Origin: Ciona intestinalis
Taxonomy: Eukaryota > Chordata > Ascidiacea > Phlebobranchia > Cionidae
Length of the DNA stretch: 64,000 nucleotides
Assembly: GCF_000224145.3 (NCBI RefSeq)
Contig: NW_004190496.2
Coordinates: forward strand, 372,001-436,000
Direction: 5' to 3'
The notes under the pieces were generated by a model. That model searched no databases and was not told the origin of the DNA. It was given only the letters and a program-made list of their open reading frames with translations. Positions 11,276 through 25,400 of this stretch are shown piece by piece (position 1 is the first letter of the stretch; every line of letters begins with the position of its first letter). Position numbers and translations under genes: made by a program.

Positions 11276-11331
11276 TGGTAGAGTGGGGAAAGATTAGTCT
11301 CTCTTTCATTCTAAATATCCCACTATACATT
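11276..11331 (-). mobile_element. MITE-A fragment
   Basis: Only one end (GGTAGAGTGGGGAAAGAT) and a few inner bases (CTCTTTCATTCTA) remain, with a short terminal echo TCCCACTATAC. Confidence 0.5.
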
Positions 11332-11465
11332 TTAAAACAAGATATATTTAGCGATTTGCACACCTGTTTGGGTATTTATACTTTTAAAGGAGCATTTTTG
11401 CCGAATTGAGTGAATGAATTAATTAATTTTTGTTGATCTTTTTTTTATTCAAGCAGATGTTTTAC

Positions 11466-12154
11466 TCACAGAGCTCGTTCACAGAGTGCGTATAATTTGC
11501 CGTATGAACAACGGTAGTCGTTCCACTTTAAACTGCCCGCATGATTTCCGCCAACACAGTCTTCGCCTCTCCCATAGTTGTTAGGTTCTGTTGGATACCA
11601 GTTCTCTTGACTTTTTGTGAGTAGTGTGCCGTCTTCCCATACAAATCTACCTTCCCTCTGTATATCATTGAGGCCAATCCAGTAATCTTGTTCGGTTAAA
11701 ACTGTCAAATGCTCTTCAAGAATTCTGCAACGATGGACATTATACATATTTACAGTAGGGTGGGAGAAGATGGGACACCGTTTATTTCTGTTTTTCGGAT
11801 ATTTGGAAACTATGTGCTAAAGGTGTCCCATCTAACAGCAAAACAACAGTTGTTAAAACATTATGAATAAAAGTGTGGGAAAGAGAGTCAAAAGCGTGAC
11901 TGCCGCACCTAAAACAAAATCCAAGGAAACTTAGGAAAAAGCAAACATTACTTCATAATACGCCTATCCTTGGGTGCATGGACAGCAAGAGTGGCTCCAT
12001 AGTATCCACATTGCAACTTAGCATCGCCGTAAGACAGGTTGATGTCAATAACGAAGTAGGCATAACCGTTCCCAGGCCCGTACCAGGCATATCGGGCCTG
12101 CACAACTGGATGCAGCATTATCAATAGCACAACGCATATTTTAAATGAATACAT
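11466..12154 (-). CDS. Secreted C-type lectin-domain protein
   Basis: Two exons on the minus strand, 12154-11952 and 11724-11466, joined in phase 2, give 153 residues. The first exon encodes a signal peptide (MYSFKICVVLLIMLHPVVQA) and the start of the C-type lectin fold. The second holds the core YWIGLND, the EPN triplet (TEPNNYGRGEDCV), the WND motif (LKWNDYRC) and the final ALCE. EPN with WND are the Ca2+-site residues that, in this family, usually bind mannose/GlcNAc/fucose-type sugars, so Ca2+-dependent binding is likely. There is almost nothing beyond the single domain. The intron holds a shrunken MITE-A. A role in mucosal defence or self-recognition is possible but not shown by the sequence. 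Confidence 0.9.
11752..11834. mobile_element. MITE-A deletion derivative, lectin intron
   Basis: Both ends are present (AGTAGGGTGGGAGAAGATGG and AAGGTGTCCCATCT), but most of the middle is gone, leaving about 80 bp. Confidence 0.75.
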
Positions 12155-12159
12155 TTTTA

Positions 12160-12858
12160 AATTACTTAAAAACTCTGAAATAGTAAAAAATCAACAAGAT
12201 AAAAAAAGCATCATTTTTTGGCTCCTTTCCCATTAGGAGCCGTATTAGGTTTATCACGGCTAATGAAGATTTATGCCATCATGTTATCGTCTAGCCACTA
12301 ATCCACTAGCCCATAATCTGTAACGTATAGGTTGCATCGGCTCGTTTCATTAGTGGCTAATTATCTATTTATAATTAAACAAAGTTAAATATTTAAACTA
12401 ATTGACAACTTAGCACTGGTTCTTAGCGGCACGACAAACACAGGGTCACCTGTTCAAACAGAAGGTAACTTGTGTGTGGCTATAAGCAGTACCTATACCC
12501 CAAAAGTAGCCAAATTCACCAAAAAGTACTAATTAATTGTTACGTAAATGAAATTGGTCAAATTTAAAAGTCGGTAAGTGTGAAAAACATGCGCAATTTG
12601 TTTTCTATTAGAAAAACAATAAAACATCCTATTTTCGTAAATTTTGGCCTTATAAAATTTCGTTTTCCACTTGCGGGTTTCGTGAGATAAAATATATGAT
12701 TCACAACCAGTGTTTAGATGCGAACTCCGTCCATTTACATCGAGTTCAACGGCTCCATTAAATACAAAATAAATATAAACTTGTCTAGACATGTTTTTTA
12801 TCCGGGTTACGTGGGGTGTCGGGTTCGTTATATAAAACCAAGGATATTTTTATTAATA
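12160..12858. other. Intergenic, lectin 5' flank
   Basis: Upstream side of the minus-strand lectin. A short hairpin-like pair around CCCATTAGGAGCCGTATTAGG and CATCGGCTCGTTTCATTAG (12225-12365) is visible; the rest shows no coding signal. Confidence 0.4.
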
Positions 12859-12859
12859 T

Positions 12860-13046
12860 ATAGTAGGGTGGGGGAATATGGGACATAATATCCAGATATC
12901 CTGATCGTGTTTTAAACAATTAACAACGGTCTATAAGAGTCATGAGGACACAGTTTCATATTTCTTTGAATGTTCTTTGTTTATTACTAAATGGGACAAG
13001 AAAATAGAATTAAAAAGTTTCTTATCTTTCCCCACCCTACTGTACT
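12860..13046 (+). mobile_element. MITE-A copy upstream of mucin gene
   Basis: Complete: AGTAGGGTGGGGGAATATGG at one end and CCCCACCCTACTGTA at the other. Confidence 0.85.
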
Positions 13047-13212
13047 AGGGTGGGGGAATATGGGACACCATTTTATTATATTTTTTGTCTCTTTTGTTGG
13101 TAAATAAAGAACATTCAAAGAATTACAGTAGACCGTAGACCGTTGATAATTGTTTAAAACACGATATTTGAACACTATTTGCTGAAAGTCCCGTCTTCCC
13201 CCACAGTGCTAT
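13047..13212 (-). mobile_element. MITE-A copy abutting the previous one
   Basis: Starts directly where the previous copy ends (CTAGGGTGGGGGAATATGGG) in the opposite orientation, giving a head-to-head pair 230 bases from the mucin start codon. Confidence 0.8.
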
Positions 13213-13346
13213 AATACATTGAGCAGAAACCGGATTTGTTCAAAAGTCTGGGGAGAGTAAATAACAACCGAGTTCTGCATCCTGTTTTCTGGCGCAATTT
13301 GGCAATAAATTGGCGCCTCTTTGCCTAAAATCTTGGGAGATTTTCC

Positions 13347-13354
13347 TATAAATA
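13347..13354 (+). promoter_or_regulatory. TATA box of mucin gene
   Basis: TATAAATA lies 87 bases before the start codon at 13441, a good distance for a short 5' UTR. The preceding 100 bases hold two GGCGC-containing words (TGGCGCAATTTGGC, TTGGCGCC). A related segment lies at 51205-51390. Confidence 0.55.
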
Positions 13355-13440
13355 GGTAACTTTTGGAAAAAGTGTTATTTTAGTTTGGCGCGAGCGTTAC
13401 CAACTGTGTAAAGCAGCTTGGTGAAAAATTATCTAAATTA

Positions 13441-16400
13441 ATGGCCGATATGCCGCGCTTGGCTGTTTTTGTATTTCTGTCAACGTTCGTCTTCGTAACA
13501 TGCATCTACGGTGTTGGTGCCCAAAACAGGTAAAACATTTCTCACGACTGTAACGTTCTTTGCAACATTTTATTTAGTATAATTTTTTTTGTTTGACTTA
13601 TATTTGTTTAGTATCTTTTGCACCGAAACCCGGTTGGTGGAGCAAAATGTACCAACTACAGAACCAAAAACAGTTTGGAAGATATTTAAATTTGTAGAAT
13701 GTGTCGAAAATGAAACTCAAGTAATCATAAAAGAGCACCATCTTGTTGGGGAAGGTTCTTTTTGTGATGTGAACAGGTAAATGATTTTAGCGCATTGCCA
13801 CATTTTGTAATGGCCTAAATCCTTGGTCCCATGACGTGCCTCACTGCGTCGCTTCACCCACATAGATGAGAAGCGCATCACTCTAACTGTATAATACTAA
13901 ACTGCGCGTGAACTTACTTGCTTTAACAGTATGCGTTATTATCGTAGGCTGCTAATGCAAGCTAGTATTCGCTACAGTACAAACACCACGTCAAGTTTCG
14001 TCATGATATTCACCCCCAAACACACATGGTTAAGCGGGCATGGGTACATGAAACAGAACTCCCGTGTTATAACGAACGTCGCTTTCCGGCCACGTGGAAT
14101 AAGTCACGTTCATTTATTCATATTTCTACATATCCTTAAATTGAATGAATGCAATTTTTTATCCTCTTCTATTTTATTATTTTTTTAGGTTGTCTGTATG
14201 TTTTTTAATGTAAAACGCCAATAGTAGCAGCGTCGAGCCTCGAACCTGTAATCCTTAGCTTAGAATGTCCGGCGCTGTGACATAATGGTTAGCGCGCCTG
14301 CATGTAACCCAGAGGTAATGCGTTCAAGGCTCGACGCTGCTACCATTGTGGGCGTATGTGTCCTTGGGCAAGACACTTAAAAGCCATGGTTATTACAAAT
14401 TAATTAGTTGTTAAATACGCAATTTTAAAACTGAAGAACCATTATATAAATTTATGTGATTGGGTCTATATGCTCACTTACGTGGCACAAAAACTAATAC
14501 CCACAAAGTTACATCCGTGTTAAAAAGCGGTAACGAGGTGTATAAAACAGAATATCTGTGTTATAACGACTGTCTTTTCCCACCACGCCGCTATAACGTA
14601 AGTTACATTCATTCATTCAACTATTCATTTATTCATTCATTGTCTACAAGTGGGAATTTTTCCACTGGTTAAGTCCCCTTCCGTCAAAGTTAGTTCGGCA
14701 TTGTAATATATTTGTTTCAAATTTGGCCTACCGGTCGGAAAAATATTTCAGAACACCGGCTACGCCAGGATAATTAAGTGACATTCAATTTAAGAGTATA
14801 TAAACGGTTTGGAATTCTTTACAATTTCGATTGGTATTTGTTTCATATTATCTTTCATGTTATTTGTAACATGTTTTAAAGGTCGGTCATCATATTCGCG
14901 GAGTCCGTCTATGTGAATGTGTCAATACAAGTGTGTTGCCCGGGAAGAAAAGGAGAACGATGCGATGAATGTAAGCAGTTGCCCCCAAAATAAATAAATA
15001 AAAAAAAGTGTGAAAAATAAATTTCAGTTTAAATGAATAAACATCACATATATAGGTTATAGACACTATAGTTAAAATCCTCTGGTAAGTTTCATATTAG
15101 GCTGGTGGAAATTGTTAAGGGGGCAGGCAAGTGGTTATAGAGTTTAAGGTTATTGGTTGGGAGTTAGTGTTTATACGGATAAGTAGGTGTAGCGACCACG
15201 CTTATTTTCTTTCAAATTAAATGTAAAAATTTTTTAACTGTAGGCGTGTTTTAACAACTGTTGTTTTGTCGCTATATCCTGTCTTTTCGTTTAAAATATT
15301 TCTAAATCTTCGCTACTGTAATTAAAGGGACAAATATAAATTAATATCGGGAATAATAGTTTTGGCCACTTTTTTTCAGGCCACTTTTTCATAATTCTTC
15401 ACAGGCCCCTTTTTTTACCCATAATGTCACTTAATTACATTTCGTCGAAATTAAAAGTTTTATTTCCATTTAGTTGATTGCTCCTGTGAGAACGATGGCT
15501 TATGTGTTGGTCCAAACGTTTGTGACTGTACTAACACTGGGTATGAGGGTGTCACATGTTCTATTCGTAAGTTTGTGTTTTTAACTGTATATTTTGCTGC
15601 TGTAGAACTATATAAACTGTAGAATAAGTTCAACAAATTGTTCGGTGCGTGGCAAAGTGGTTAGAGTAACCCAGAGGTAATGGGTTCAAGGCTAGTGGCT
15701 GCTACCATTGTGGGCGTAATGTGTCCTTGAGCAAGACACTTAATGACAATTGCTCCAACCCAGTGGTCACTAATGGGTTGTCTAAATAAGTTGTTAGCCA
15801 TACAGAACAATTAAAATGAAATGTTTTCCAGCCATGTGAAGATAAACAAGTTACATTCGTATAAATCTTGGGCAAGTTTAAAAATAAAAACAAACAGAGT
15901 TACTCGCTTAAATTCTTTTGTCATGCAACAAATGTATCTGTACAACGCAGTTAGCATGCCCGCCAATAGATAATATTTCCTATTTTTTATTTTTTTTAGT
16001 TTCCAGCCATTTGTGAACCAACTTGCCAAAATAACGGGGTTTGTTCTGCTCCAAATAAATGTACTTGCCCAATGGGGTATTCTGGGGACAGGTGTGAACT
16101 TGGAACTGGTGATGCGGAACCAATTGTGGATATTATTTCCCCAACTTCAAATCAAGATGAGGCTTCCTGTTCAACTTGGAGCGCTGACCACTATACTACA
16201 TTTGATGGAAAGCATTTTGACTTCCCTGGAACTAGTTGCACTTATGATCTTGCTTACGACATTTCCGGTTTCTTCCATGTCCAGGTATTGCTTTGAATGT
16301 AATAGATGTCTCTGTAATTGATAGTTCTGTAATATAGAGATTGCCTGCTTGCCACATTGAACAGAACTTGTTTATCCTTGCGTGGCCGGAAAATTGTGAT

Positions 16401-19400
16401 GTTCTATTTCTATCTATGTTATAACATGGGTGTTCTGTTATATACACCTCGTGCCGGCTTTAACAAACAGTACAACTTTGTCTATTAGTTAAGATTTAAC
16501 AGTCACCACAAAGATCATTATAAAATGTATTTCTATATATTTACAATATCACTATCGTTCCAACCCAGTGGTCAGTAGAGGGTTGTCTAATTGTCAGCCA
16601 TAAAGAAAAATTCTCCCACAAAGTTATATACGTGGTAACTTGTATGTAGGCACGAGGTGTATGAAACAGAATACCCGTGTTATAACGACTTTCGTTGCTC
16701 TGCCGCGTTAGGTTAAGCAAGTTACACTCACTCATTTATTCATTAATATTTTACAAGGTTGTGAATAACTTTGAATGCCATGGAACGCTTTGCAAAAGAG
16801 CTGTTCGGATTGAGATTGGGTCAACTGATACCATCATGCTTTATCCCAACGCCACGGCTACATACCAAGGAAATTTACTTCCCGTGCCAAGCGCAGTGGC
16901 TGGTATCTCCCTTAGAAAAGCTGGTGTATACACAATTGCACAATTTGGATCCCGTAAGTTGAAGGCTGCTGTTGTTTTGTTGATATACCATGTGTTTTTG
17001 TTTTAAATACTTTTCAATTTTTGCTAATCATATTGGAAAGACAAACCTGAGTTGTAATAACTATTACTAACTTAAGAGTTTTAATTTTTTTCAGGTTAAT
17101 TTTTTCTCTTTTTTTCGCAGAAGTTCGAGTTTTATTTGACAATCAAAACTCCATCTTTATTGGGGTGCCTGCTTCGTACAAAACAAACATGCGAGGATTA
17201 TGCGGTAATTATGACCACGATCCCAATAACGATCTAATGTTGGAAAGTGGGAAGGTAGGTTGAACAAACGTGTGTTTTATTTATTTAATTCATAAACTGA
17301 CACAAGGTGTATAAAACAGAACACCCGTGTTATAAGACTGTCGTTGCCCTGCCATGCGAGGATAAAGAAAGTTACACTCATTCAGTGGTAACAAAAAGAC
17401 AATATATTACAATACAAACATTTTAAATATTTCAAACCACCATTTATATAGATAGAACATTGCAATGCATGCCTTACTCTAAGAACATAATTTTTTTATT
17501 TAATACACCACAAAATATAACCCTATGTTTATCAATATTTAGATTGTGACACCTATCGAGTTTGGAAATGCATTTCACGTCAGTGACAATTGTTTAAAAG
17601 TTTCACTTGATCAATCATTGCCATGTTCGAAATTCAATGATACCACCCAGATGGAGTTGGAAAAGATATGCAGTTCCTTGAGCAATCAGCAATTTTCCGA
17701 ATGTCATGGTGTTGTGAACCCAGGGGTACGGGTTTTGTATGTAGGGGTAATGGGCCAACCTGACTTAAACCCTAAAACCTATAGCATGCCACGGTAGCGA
17801 ACTTGCCCTAACCCATAGTTTATGGGTTTCAACTTTAAGGCTCGTTGCTGCTTCCGTTGTGGGCTTATGTGTCTTTAACTTAAACTTAACTGCAAATTCT
17901 TTTTCCAAGTGTTCATTAATAGGTTGTCCAAATACCATCCATGCAGGAAAAAGATATGTGGAAACTTGTAAGCGGGCATAAGGTGTATGAAACAGAACAC
18001 CCGTGTTCTAAATACTGTCCTTTCCCAGCAACGCGAGAACAAAGCAAGTTTCATTCGTGGTAACCAATCATTTATTTACCAGAACTTCCTAGAAATTTGC
18101 AAAACTGATGTTTGTAAAGTTGGACCAGAAGCCGCTGCTGAAAAGGCATGCGAGATATTCACTCACTATTCTCGTACTTGTTCAAATTACCATCTAGATC
18201 TTAAATGGAGATCTTCAGAATTATGCAGTAAGTGCCCAAGTAAACAAAGTAACTCAAAAGTGGACATGAGGTTTATGAAACAGAACAACCATGTTATAAC
18301 GACTGTCATTGCCCAGCCAAGCGAGAATAAATAAGTTACATTCCCCCATTCGTTTAAGTTCAGTTCTTTAATTCACCCATTGTTGTGTCTAATTTATTTC
18401 CTAATAGTTGGTTGTCTGGCCAGTGTTTTTAACACACAATTTCTTAAATGTCAATTTTCGTCCCGGCGAAGATAAAGCTAAAGTTTCATTACGTTGAATC
18501 CCATCATAACCTTTCCATTTGCCTGCAAAATAATTTCAGTTTTTAATATCTTTCAGACATCGAATGTCCTAACAATAAGGTTTACATGGAATGTGGGTCT
18601 CCTTGTGAACAGACGTGTGATAATGTAGGGTTCCAGCATTCATGTGATATTGATATCTGCGTGGACGGTTGCTTTTGCCCAACTGGTAAGTAAGTTTAAG
18701 GCTAGACGAGTAATTGAAGAAGTTTAAGTAACCAAACAAAAAGTATACCAACATAAGTTGAAAATATGATAGATCTGTTTGGTTATGGCCTGTTAAATAA
18801 TTAAACACAAATGGCTCTATTTTGTCTGCTAGGTTCAGTGACCACGCTTTTTTCTTCCAGTTAAATATAAGTATGTTTTCACTCTAAGTGTGTTTTAACA
18901 ACTGTTGTTTTGTCCCTATATTTTGTTTTAAATATTTTTTTGAATCTTCGCTAACGTAATCGCTAACGTATATGGTGATGTAATAAAACTAATCTTTGTT
19001 TAAACTAACATGAAGTTTTTGTATAACAGCGGTTTCCAAACTTTTTCAAAAATTTTGTCTAGTAGACCCTTTGTAGTTATTTTAACATTTGCTGCCCTAT
19101 AAAAATAAAAAAATGCGATAGGAATATAAGGTAGTACATCATAATAGATGCTTTATGATGTCACATGAAACATCCTAACCACAATCATTGCTGTTCATTT
19201 GGAACAATCTGAAACTGCTGTACAGATCCCAGTTTGCAATCTGCTGTTGGATAACATTGATACTATGCATAGGTACATACTATGAACGAGAGACAGGAAT
19301 GTGCTTAACTAAAGCTGAATGCCCTTGCAAGAGAGGTGGAGTTCCATATCAGCCTGGAGAAAGTGTCCAACATGATTGCAACACATGGTAAACTATCTCG

Positions 19401-22400
19401 AACTATTTTCACTCTTCACTTATTTTTTGCAAACAATTTCCTGCGGTTCTCCAAATTTTTAGCCATACATAAAAAAATTAAAAATCTAAAAAAAAATCAC
19501 CCACAAAGTAACATAGTGGTAACTCGTAAGCTGGTACGCGGTGTATGAAATAAAACATCTGTGTCATAACGATTGTAGTTTTTCAGCCACATGAGACTGA
19601 ACCAAGTTACATTCAATAATTTTATTCATTTCGTTCATTAATATTGACGGAGTATATTTCAAAACGTTGTTTTTTAAATTTGTTTAGTGTATGTGGCAAC
19701 GGGAGATGGAACTGCACAACTAATGCATGCCCCGCTGAATGCCAAGTGCTTGGAGAAGACCAGTACAAAACATTTGATGGGACAATATACGGGGTGACTA
19801 AGTCATTTCATATTAATTATCATATAATGTCCTAGCTGCCCAATTGTTTTTGGTTTTGTTTCGATTTAGGAAAGTTACCTAAAAAGGGTAAACAAATCAC
19901 TTCGGTTTCCTATTTGCTACAGAAACTATAATATATTTCTTTTTTTAAGTTAATGTTAGCGGTAATCCCTATTATGCTTGCTGTTAGCAATACAATAGTA
20001 ATTGTAGTACTTACTGATAATGTTTATTTTTGATGGTTAACAAACCGTATTCCTTTACAGTTCTCAGGAGGCTGCGAATATGTTCTTGCAAAAGCTGAAA
20101 ATACCTACTTGGGTGATTTTACGATTTTGATTCAGAACTCAGGCTGTGGGTTTGCGGACACAACGGCTTGTCAAAAGACCCTCACGGTTAACCTTATGAA
20201 AGGAGAAGTTATAACGTAATTCTCAAACTTTTTTTACTTATTAAAATTGATTTATTGATACTGTCTATTCTTCTCACTTTGGAAATACATACGTGGTAAC
20301 TCGTAAGCTGGCATGAGGTGTATGAAACTGCACAGCCGCGTTATAATGACTGTCCTTTTTCAGCCACGCAAAGATAAAGCAGGGTGCATTCATTCATTTT
20401 TTTGTGTTTAATGAAATCTACAAAACGGTAGACTAATAGCGTTGTTAGAAAAGGTATTTTAAACATCATCTAAATTATGTAACTTCTTATAGGCAGTCAC
20501 CTTTTTAATAACGAATTAAAACTCAACAGAATACTTGGGCATGGACGAGTAAAAATTGGAGAAACAGTAGTGTCTCTGCCATACAGCAACACTTATGTGG
20601 GCTACACTATAAGAAAAATTACGACTATCTCTCTCCAACTTGTTATATACAATGAGATCCGTTTGACTTGGGATGTTGACAACGGGATTTATATTGAAGT
20701 TCCACCAGCTTATCGAGAGTCTGTAAGTTGTGATAACAAAACACACTAAATTTAATATCATTTCTTGATCAAGTCTTGCCGGATTTCGGACAAACATCCG
20801 AAATACACTTTTTAAATCAGATGAACCCTTGAAAAAAATTTTACACTCTGCCTGGTAGTAATACCAAGTTAACTAACCGTGCATCTTGTTGTACACCACT
20901 AATAATTTCAATTGGGTTGTTTTGTAGATTAGGGGGTTATGTGGTACTTACAACTTGAAAAAATATGATGATCTGATGCTACCTTCGGGGATGATAACAC
21001 AAAGCAGAACAGAGTTCGGTAATGGCTGGAAGACGACCCCACATTGTAACGTTGATGAGCCTTCAGTAGGCATGGATATGGATATTGATGCGTGTGATTT
21101 AGGATTTAATTACCACAGCCAGGCAACACAACTGTGTAGCGTCTTGAAAACAAGTGAGTGATACAAGCAAGACTTACAGGCTGTTATATTTTATGTGGGT
21201 AAAGTCCCGCAGTGTGTCATGCCCTTGGTCCTAGAATATAGCACAGATTTTTCCTACTATCCCAACACCCAAGGTGTTACCACATGAACCTCACCACCCT
21301 GTCGCTTCCCTGAAGGTAGACAACAAGGGCTTAATGGTAATGAATGGGAGAGATCACCTCTTGAGTCTTGACACAACGGCCTATGAAATATTGGTTGGAT
21401 GCTCTTGCCTTTCAAATATGTTAGACATACCCTAATCATTGTGAAAGGATATAAGAAAGATTTATAAACACACTATGTTTGTTTTATATCTGCAGACCCG
21501 TTTTCCTTGTGTAATTTGGTTGTGGATCCTATTCCTTACATAGAAGGGTGTAAACATCATGTCTGTCACTGCCTGCACAAGTTTGTAAGCTCTGACTCTT
21601 GCGAATGTGGTATGCTGAGTGCATATGCTCGTGCGTGCGGTCGAGCTGGTACACCAGTGCCATCTGTGCCATCATGGAGAGACACATATGGTTGTCCAGC
21701 GAACTGCGAAGGAGGCCGAGTATTTATGGAATGCACGGGAAGATCTTGTGAAACCACTTGTCAAATGTTCAGTGAAGGCTCCATTGACAAAAAATGCCCC
21801 AAGGTAAAGATTAGAGCTCAAAGTTAAGAAGCATCATCTAAAAGTAATTTTTTTGTTTTATAGATTAAAGAGTGTCACCCTGGTTGTGTTTGCCCAGAAG
21901 GCCAATACCTTGATACTCGCCGCAATACTTGTGTCAAAGTAGCTGAATGTCCTTGTTATTTTAATGAAGTGGCATACGAGCCAATGTCATCTCGCCAAGA
22001 AGTTTGTGATATGTGTAATTGCAACAATGGTGCATGGTCATGCGCTCCTATACCAGACTGTACGTTGGAGAATGTCTGCCAAGAGGTATTTTGTTCTGTT
22101 TTGAATATGTTTTATCTGTGGTCCATAGTTTATGTTTGGTTTCTTTATTTTAGAAATTATTTTTCTTTAACAAATATTTAAATGAATTTGTTATAAATAC
22201 TTTCAAATTGATTTATATTTATTCAATTGTTGTTGGTGTGTCTGTTCTTGAAAATATACTAAACTGTCATTACTCCAACTGAAAGGTAACTAATGGGTTG
22301 TCGAAATTGTCTGCTATGCATACAGAAAAATAATCATCCACAAAGTTACATACATGCTAACTTAGAAATTGGCTCGGGGTGTATGAAACAGAACAACATC

Positions 22401-25400
22401 TGTTGTTGTTTTCCAGCCACTTAAGGTTAAACAAAGCTCTACATTAAATACCAAACATAAGCTCAAACTGTTTAGGGCCAAGCATGGAGTAATTGTACCA
22501 AGTGTGAAAGGACGTGTGAAAACATGCACACTGCTTGTGTGCCAAATCACTGTCATTCTGGATGCGCATGTCTGGCTGGAACTGTAAAAGAACATGGTTC
22601 GTGTATTCCTCCAGGAGATTGCCCATGCCATCACCATGGTGTCAGTTACCCAGAAGGTTCCTCCATCAACCAAGACTGCAATAAATGGTGAGGTTTATTC
22701 GATGGGGTGGATTTTGTAAAGTTTCAAAGGTGAGACAATTTAACATACTTTATTGCAGCACCTGTCACCAGACAAAGTGGGTTTGTTCAAGGCAGGATTG
22801 TTCATCTACTTGCACAGTGTACGGTGAACCTCATGTCCTCAGTTTCGACAAACGTAGATTCAAGTTTTTTGGTTCTTGTAGTTACGTGTTGGCTGAGGAC
22901 ATATGCGAAGACGGTGTGGGATCCTTTAGCATAGTGATGGAGAATATTCATTGTGAAACTGGAAATGTGGTTTGTGCTAAGTCATTACGGGTAAGTTTCT
23001 ATATCACACCCACAAAGCTACATATATGTGATAACTCCTAAACTGATATAAAGTGTATGAAACAGAACACCTGCGTTATAGCAACTGTCATTTTCCAGTC
23101 GTAATAATAAAGCAAATTACTTTCACTCTCCCTTTACATTTAGCTTTCTATTTAAAACATGTAAATTATAAAAAAACTAAATACTTTCTTGTTAAAAGCA
23201 ACACAAAACATCCTAAATTACTTTAAAACAGATTTCAATTCATGATAAAGTGATTGAATTGGTTCGTGGATCTGAACCCAAAGTAATGAGAAACACGTGG
23301 GCTTTGCCTGGAACCCCAAAGGCTGATTTTTTAATTCAGAAATCAGGACTCTTTATAATTATTTCAACAAAGGTGAGAATTTGTGTATATACCAATTCGT
23401 GTCTCTACATAGTTGTTTCTTCTGGTTAAAACTTGAATGTTTTTTAGGCAAAAGTTTATTTTTAACAGCATATTGTTTGTAACAGTCACATTTTTATCCA
23501 AATTGGTATTTTTTTTATTCATAAGCATGTTAACAACTGTTGTTTTACAGTTAGTACATCATTTTTTGCTATTTTACATCATTTTTTGCTGTTTTACAGT
23601 TAGTACATCAACTTTTCCGATCTTTTTTAATCCTTGCTGCAGTTTTTGAAGAAACAAATAAATCTAACACTATTATTTAGATTGGGCTCAAAATAAGATG
23701 GGACCATGGTACAGAGTTATCTATACAACTAGATCCGCAGTTCCAGGGAAAAGTTTGTGGTTTATGCGGAAACTATGATGGGAACGTTCACAATGACTTT
23801 AAAACTAGACAAGGTATTTTTCATAGGGTTTTAACTATATATATTATACAGGTTGTGTTAAATATTTTTCATTCTAGTGAATCTAGTAGGGTGAGGTAGA
23901 TTGGGATTATTTACTCGTCCTATTTGTAAACAAAGAACATTCAAAGATTTATAAAGCCGTATTCCCACGCCTCCCTTAAGGTGGCTGTACACAGTATCCG
24001 GCATGCGAATTTGCCTGCAAAGTCGTATGCAAACCCATTACCGAGTTCCGCATGCGGAAGCGAAATCCGGACAAAACAGAAAAAATTGACGAATTTCAGA
24101 TACTGTGTACAGCCACCTATAGACTGCTGTTAATTGTTTAAAACATGATCGGTATTTTGATGTATAATGTGCTAAAAGTGTTCCATCTTTCCCTACTCTA
24201 CTATATTGCATTTAGTGTTGTATTTAAAACAGTCCATGTGCTCAGGTGAGATTACCGACCTTGCCCATTTGTTCGGAGATAGTTGGAAAGTGTTTGATAG
24301 CTGCCCCTCCTCTGAGCCAACACAGGCCCATCCATGCCAGATTTATCCTGAAAGAGCAGCATGGTCCAGATACAAATGTAGAGCCATTCTAAATGAGCCA
24401 TTCACCAAGTGTCATTCAGTCGTATCCCCACAGGAATACTTTTTGGATTGTGTCTTCGACTCTTGCAAATGTCACGCGTGAGTTCATGAATATGAATCAA
24501 TGTAACTTGTTTTATCTTCGAGTGGTCAGAAAGCACACGATCATATATTTTAAGGAGTAGAAATTGTTATATAATAAAGTATTTCTACAGCGGGGGTGAT
24601 TGCGAGTGTCTGTGTACAGCCATAGCAGCATACGCAAGAGCCTGCAGTGACCGACAAGTTTATATCAAGTGGAGAACTCAAGAGACCTGTGGTATGCTGT
24701 GCTACTTTTCTTTTTTCAAATTAAATCTATTCACCTCGTGGCGGCTTACAAGTTACCACTGTATGCAATTTTAGGGGTGTGTTCATTTTCTATAGGGCTA
24801 CAGTGCTAGTTAAATTTATAATTTCCATTTATATTTGGATCTCTAAGCTATAGAAAAAAAAAATTATTTTGTGTTTTTGCACTTAGGTTTACAATGTGAA
24901 GAAGGACTACACTACAGTCCAAATGGTACAACATGCAACAATGGATGCCCGAGTTCAAACTGTGATTCCATGTTAGTGGAAGGTTGCCATTGTCCAGAGG
25001 GTTTAGTTTATTTAGATGGTAAATGTGTTTCTTCTGTTCCCTGCCCATGCAACTACAATGGCACTGTCATCCAATCAGGAAATAGTTATGTGGATGAATG
25101 CAAGAATTGGTAAGTTTTTAAAAAGCTAAATACAAAACAACTGTAATGAATTGCGCGATCTGACCCTGATCTGGTGCTCATAGAGTTGGACGATTCTTGT
25201 GTAAAAAAGTAAAGTAAGGATCTGGTGCTACGAAACACATAACAGGCAAAAATCGAGTTCAACCAATTGTATAATAAAATATATTTATAACGCAAAAATC
25301 AAATATAGCGACAAAACAAATTAAAACACGTTTCTGTCAAAGAATGTTTTATTTTTAGTTTTAAGTTACCATTGTGTTATTTCCTATCATTTTTAATTGG

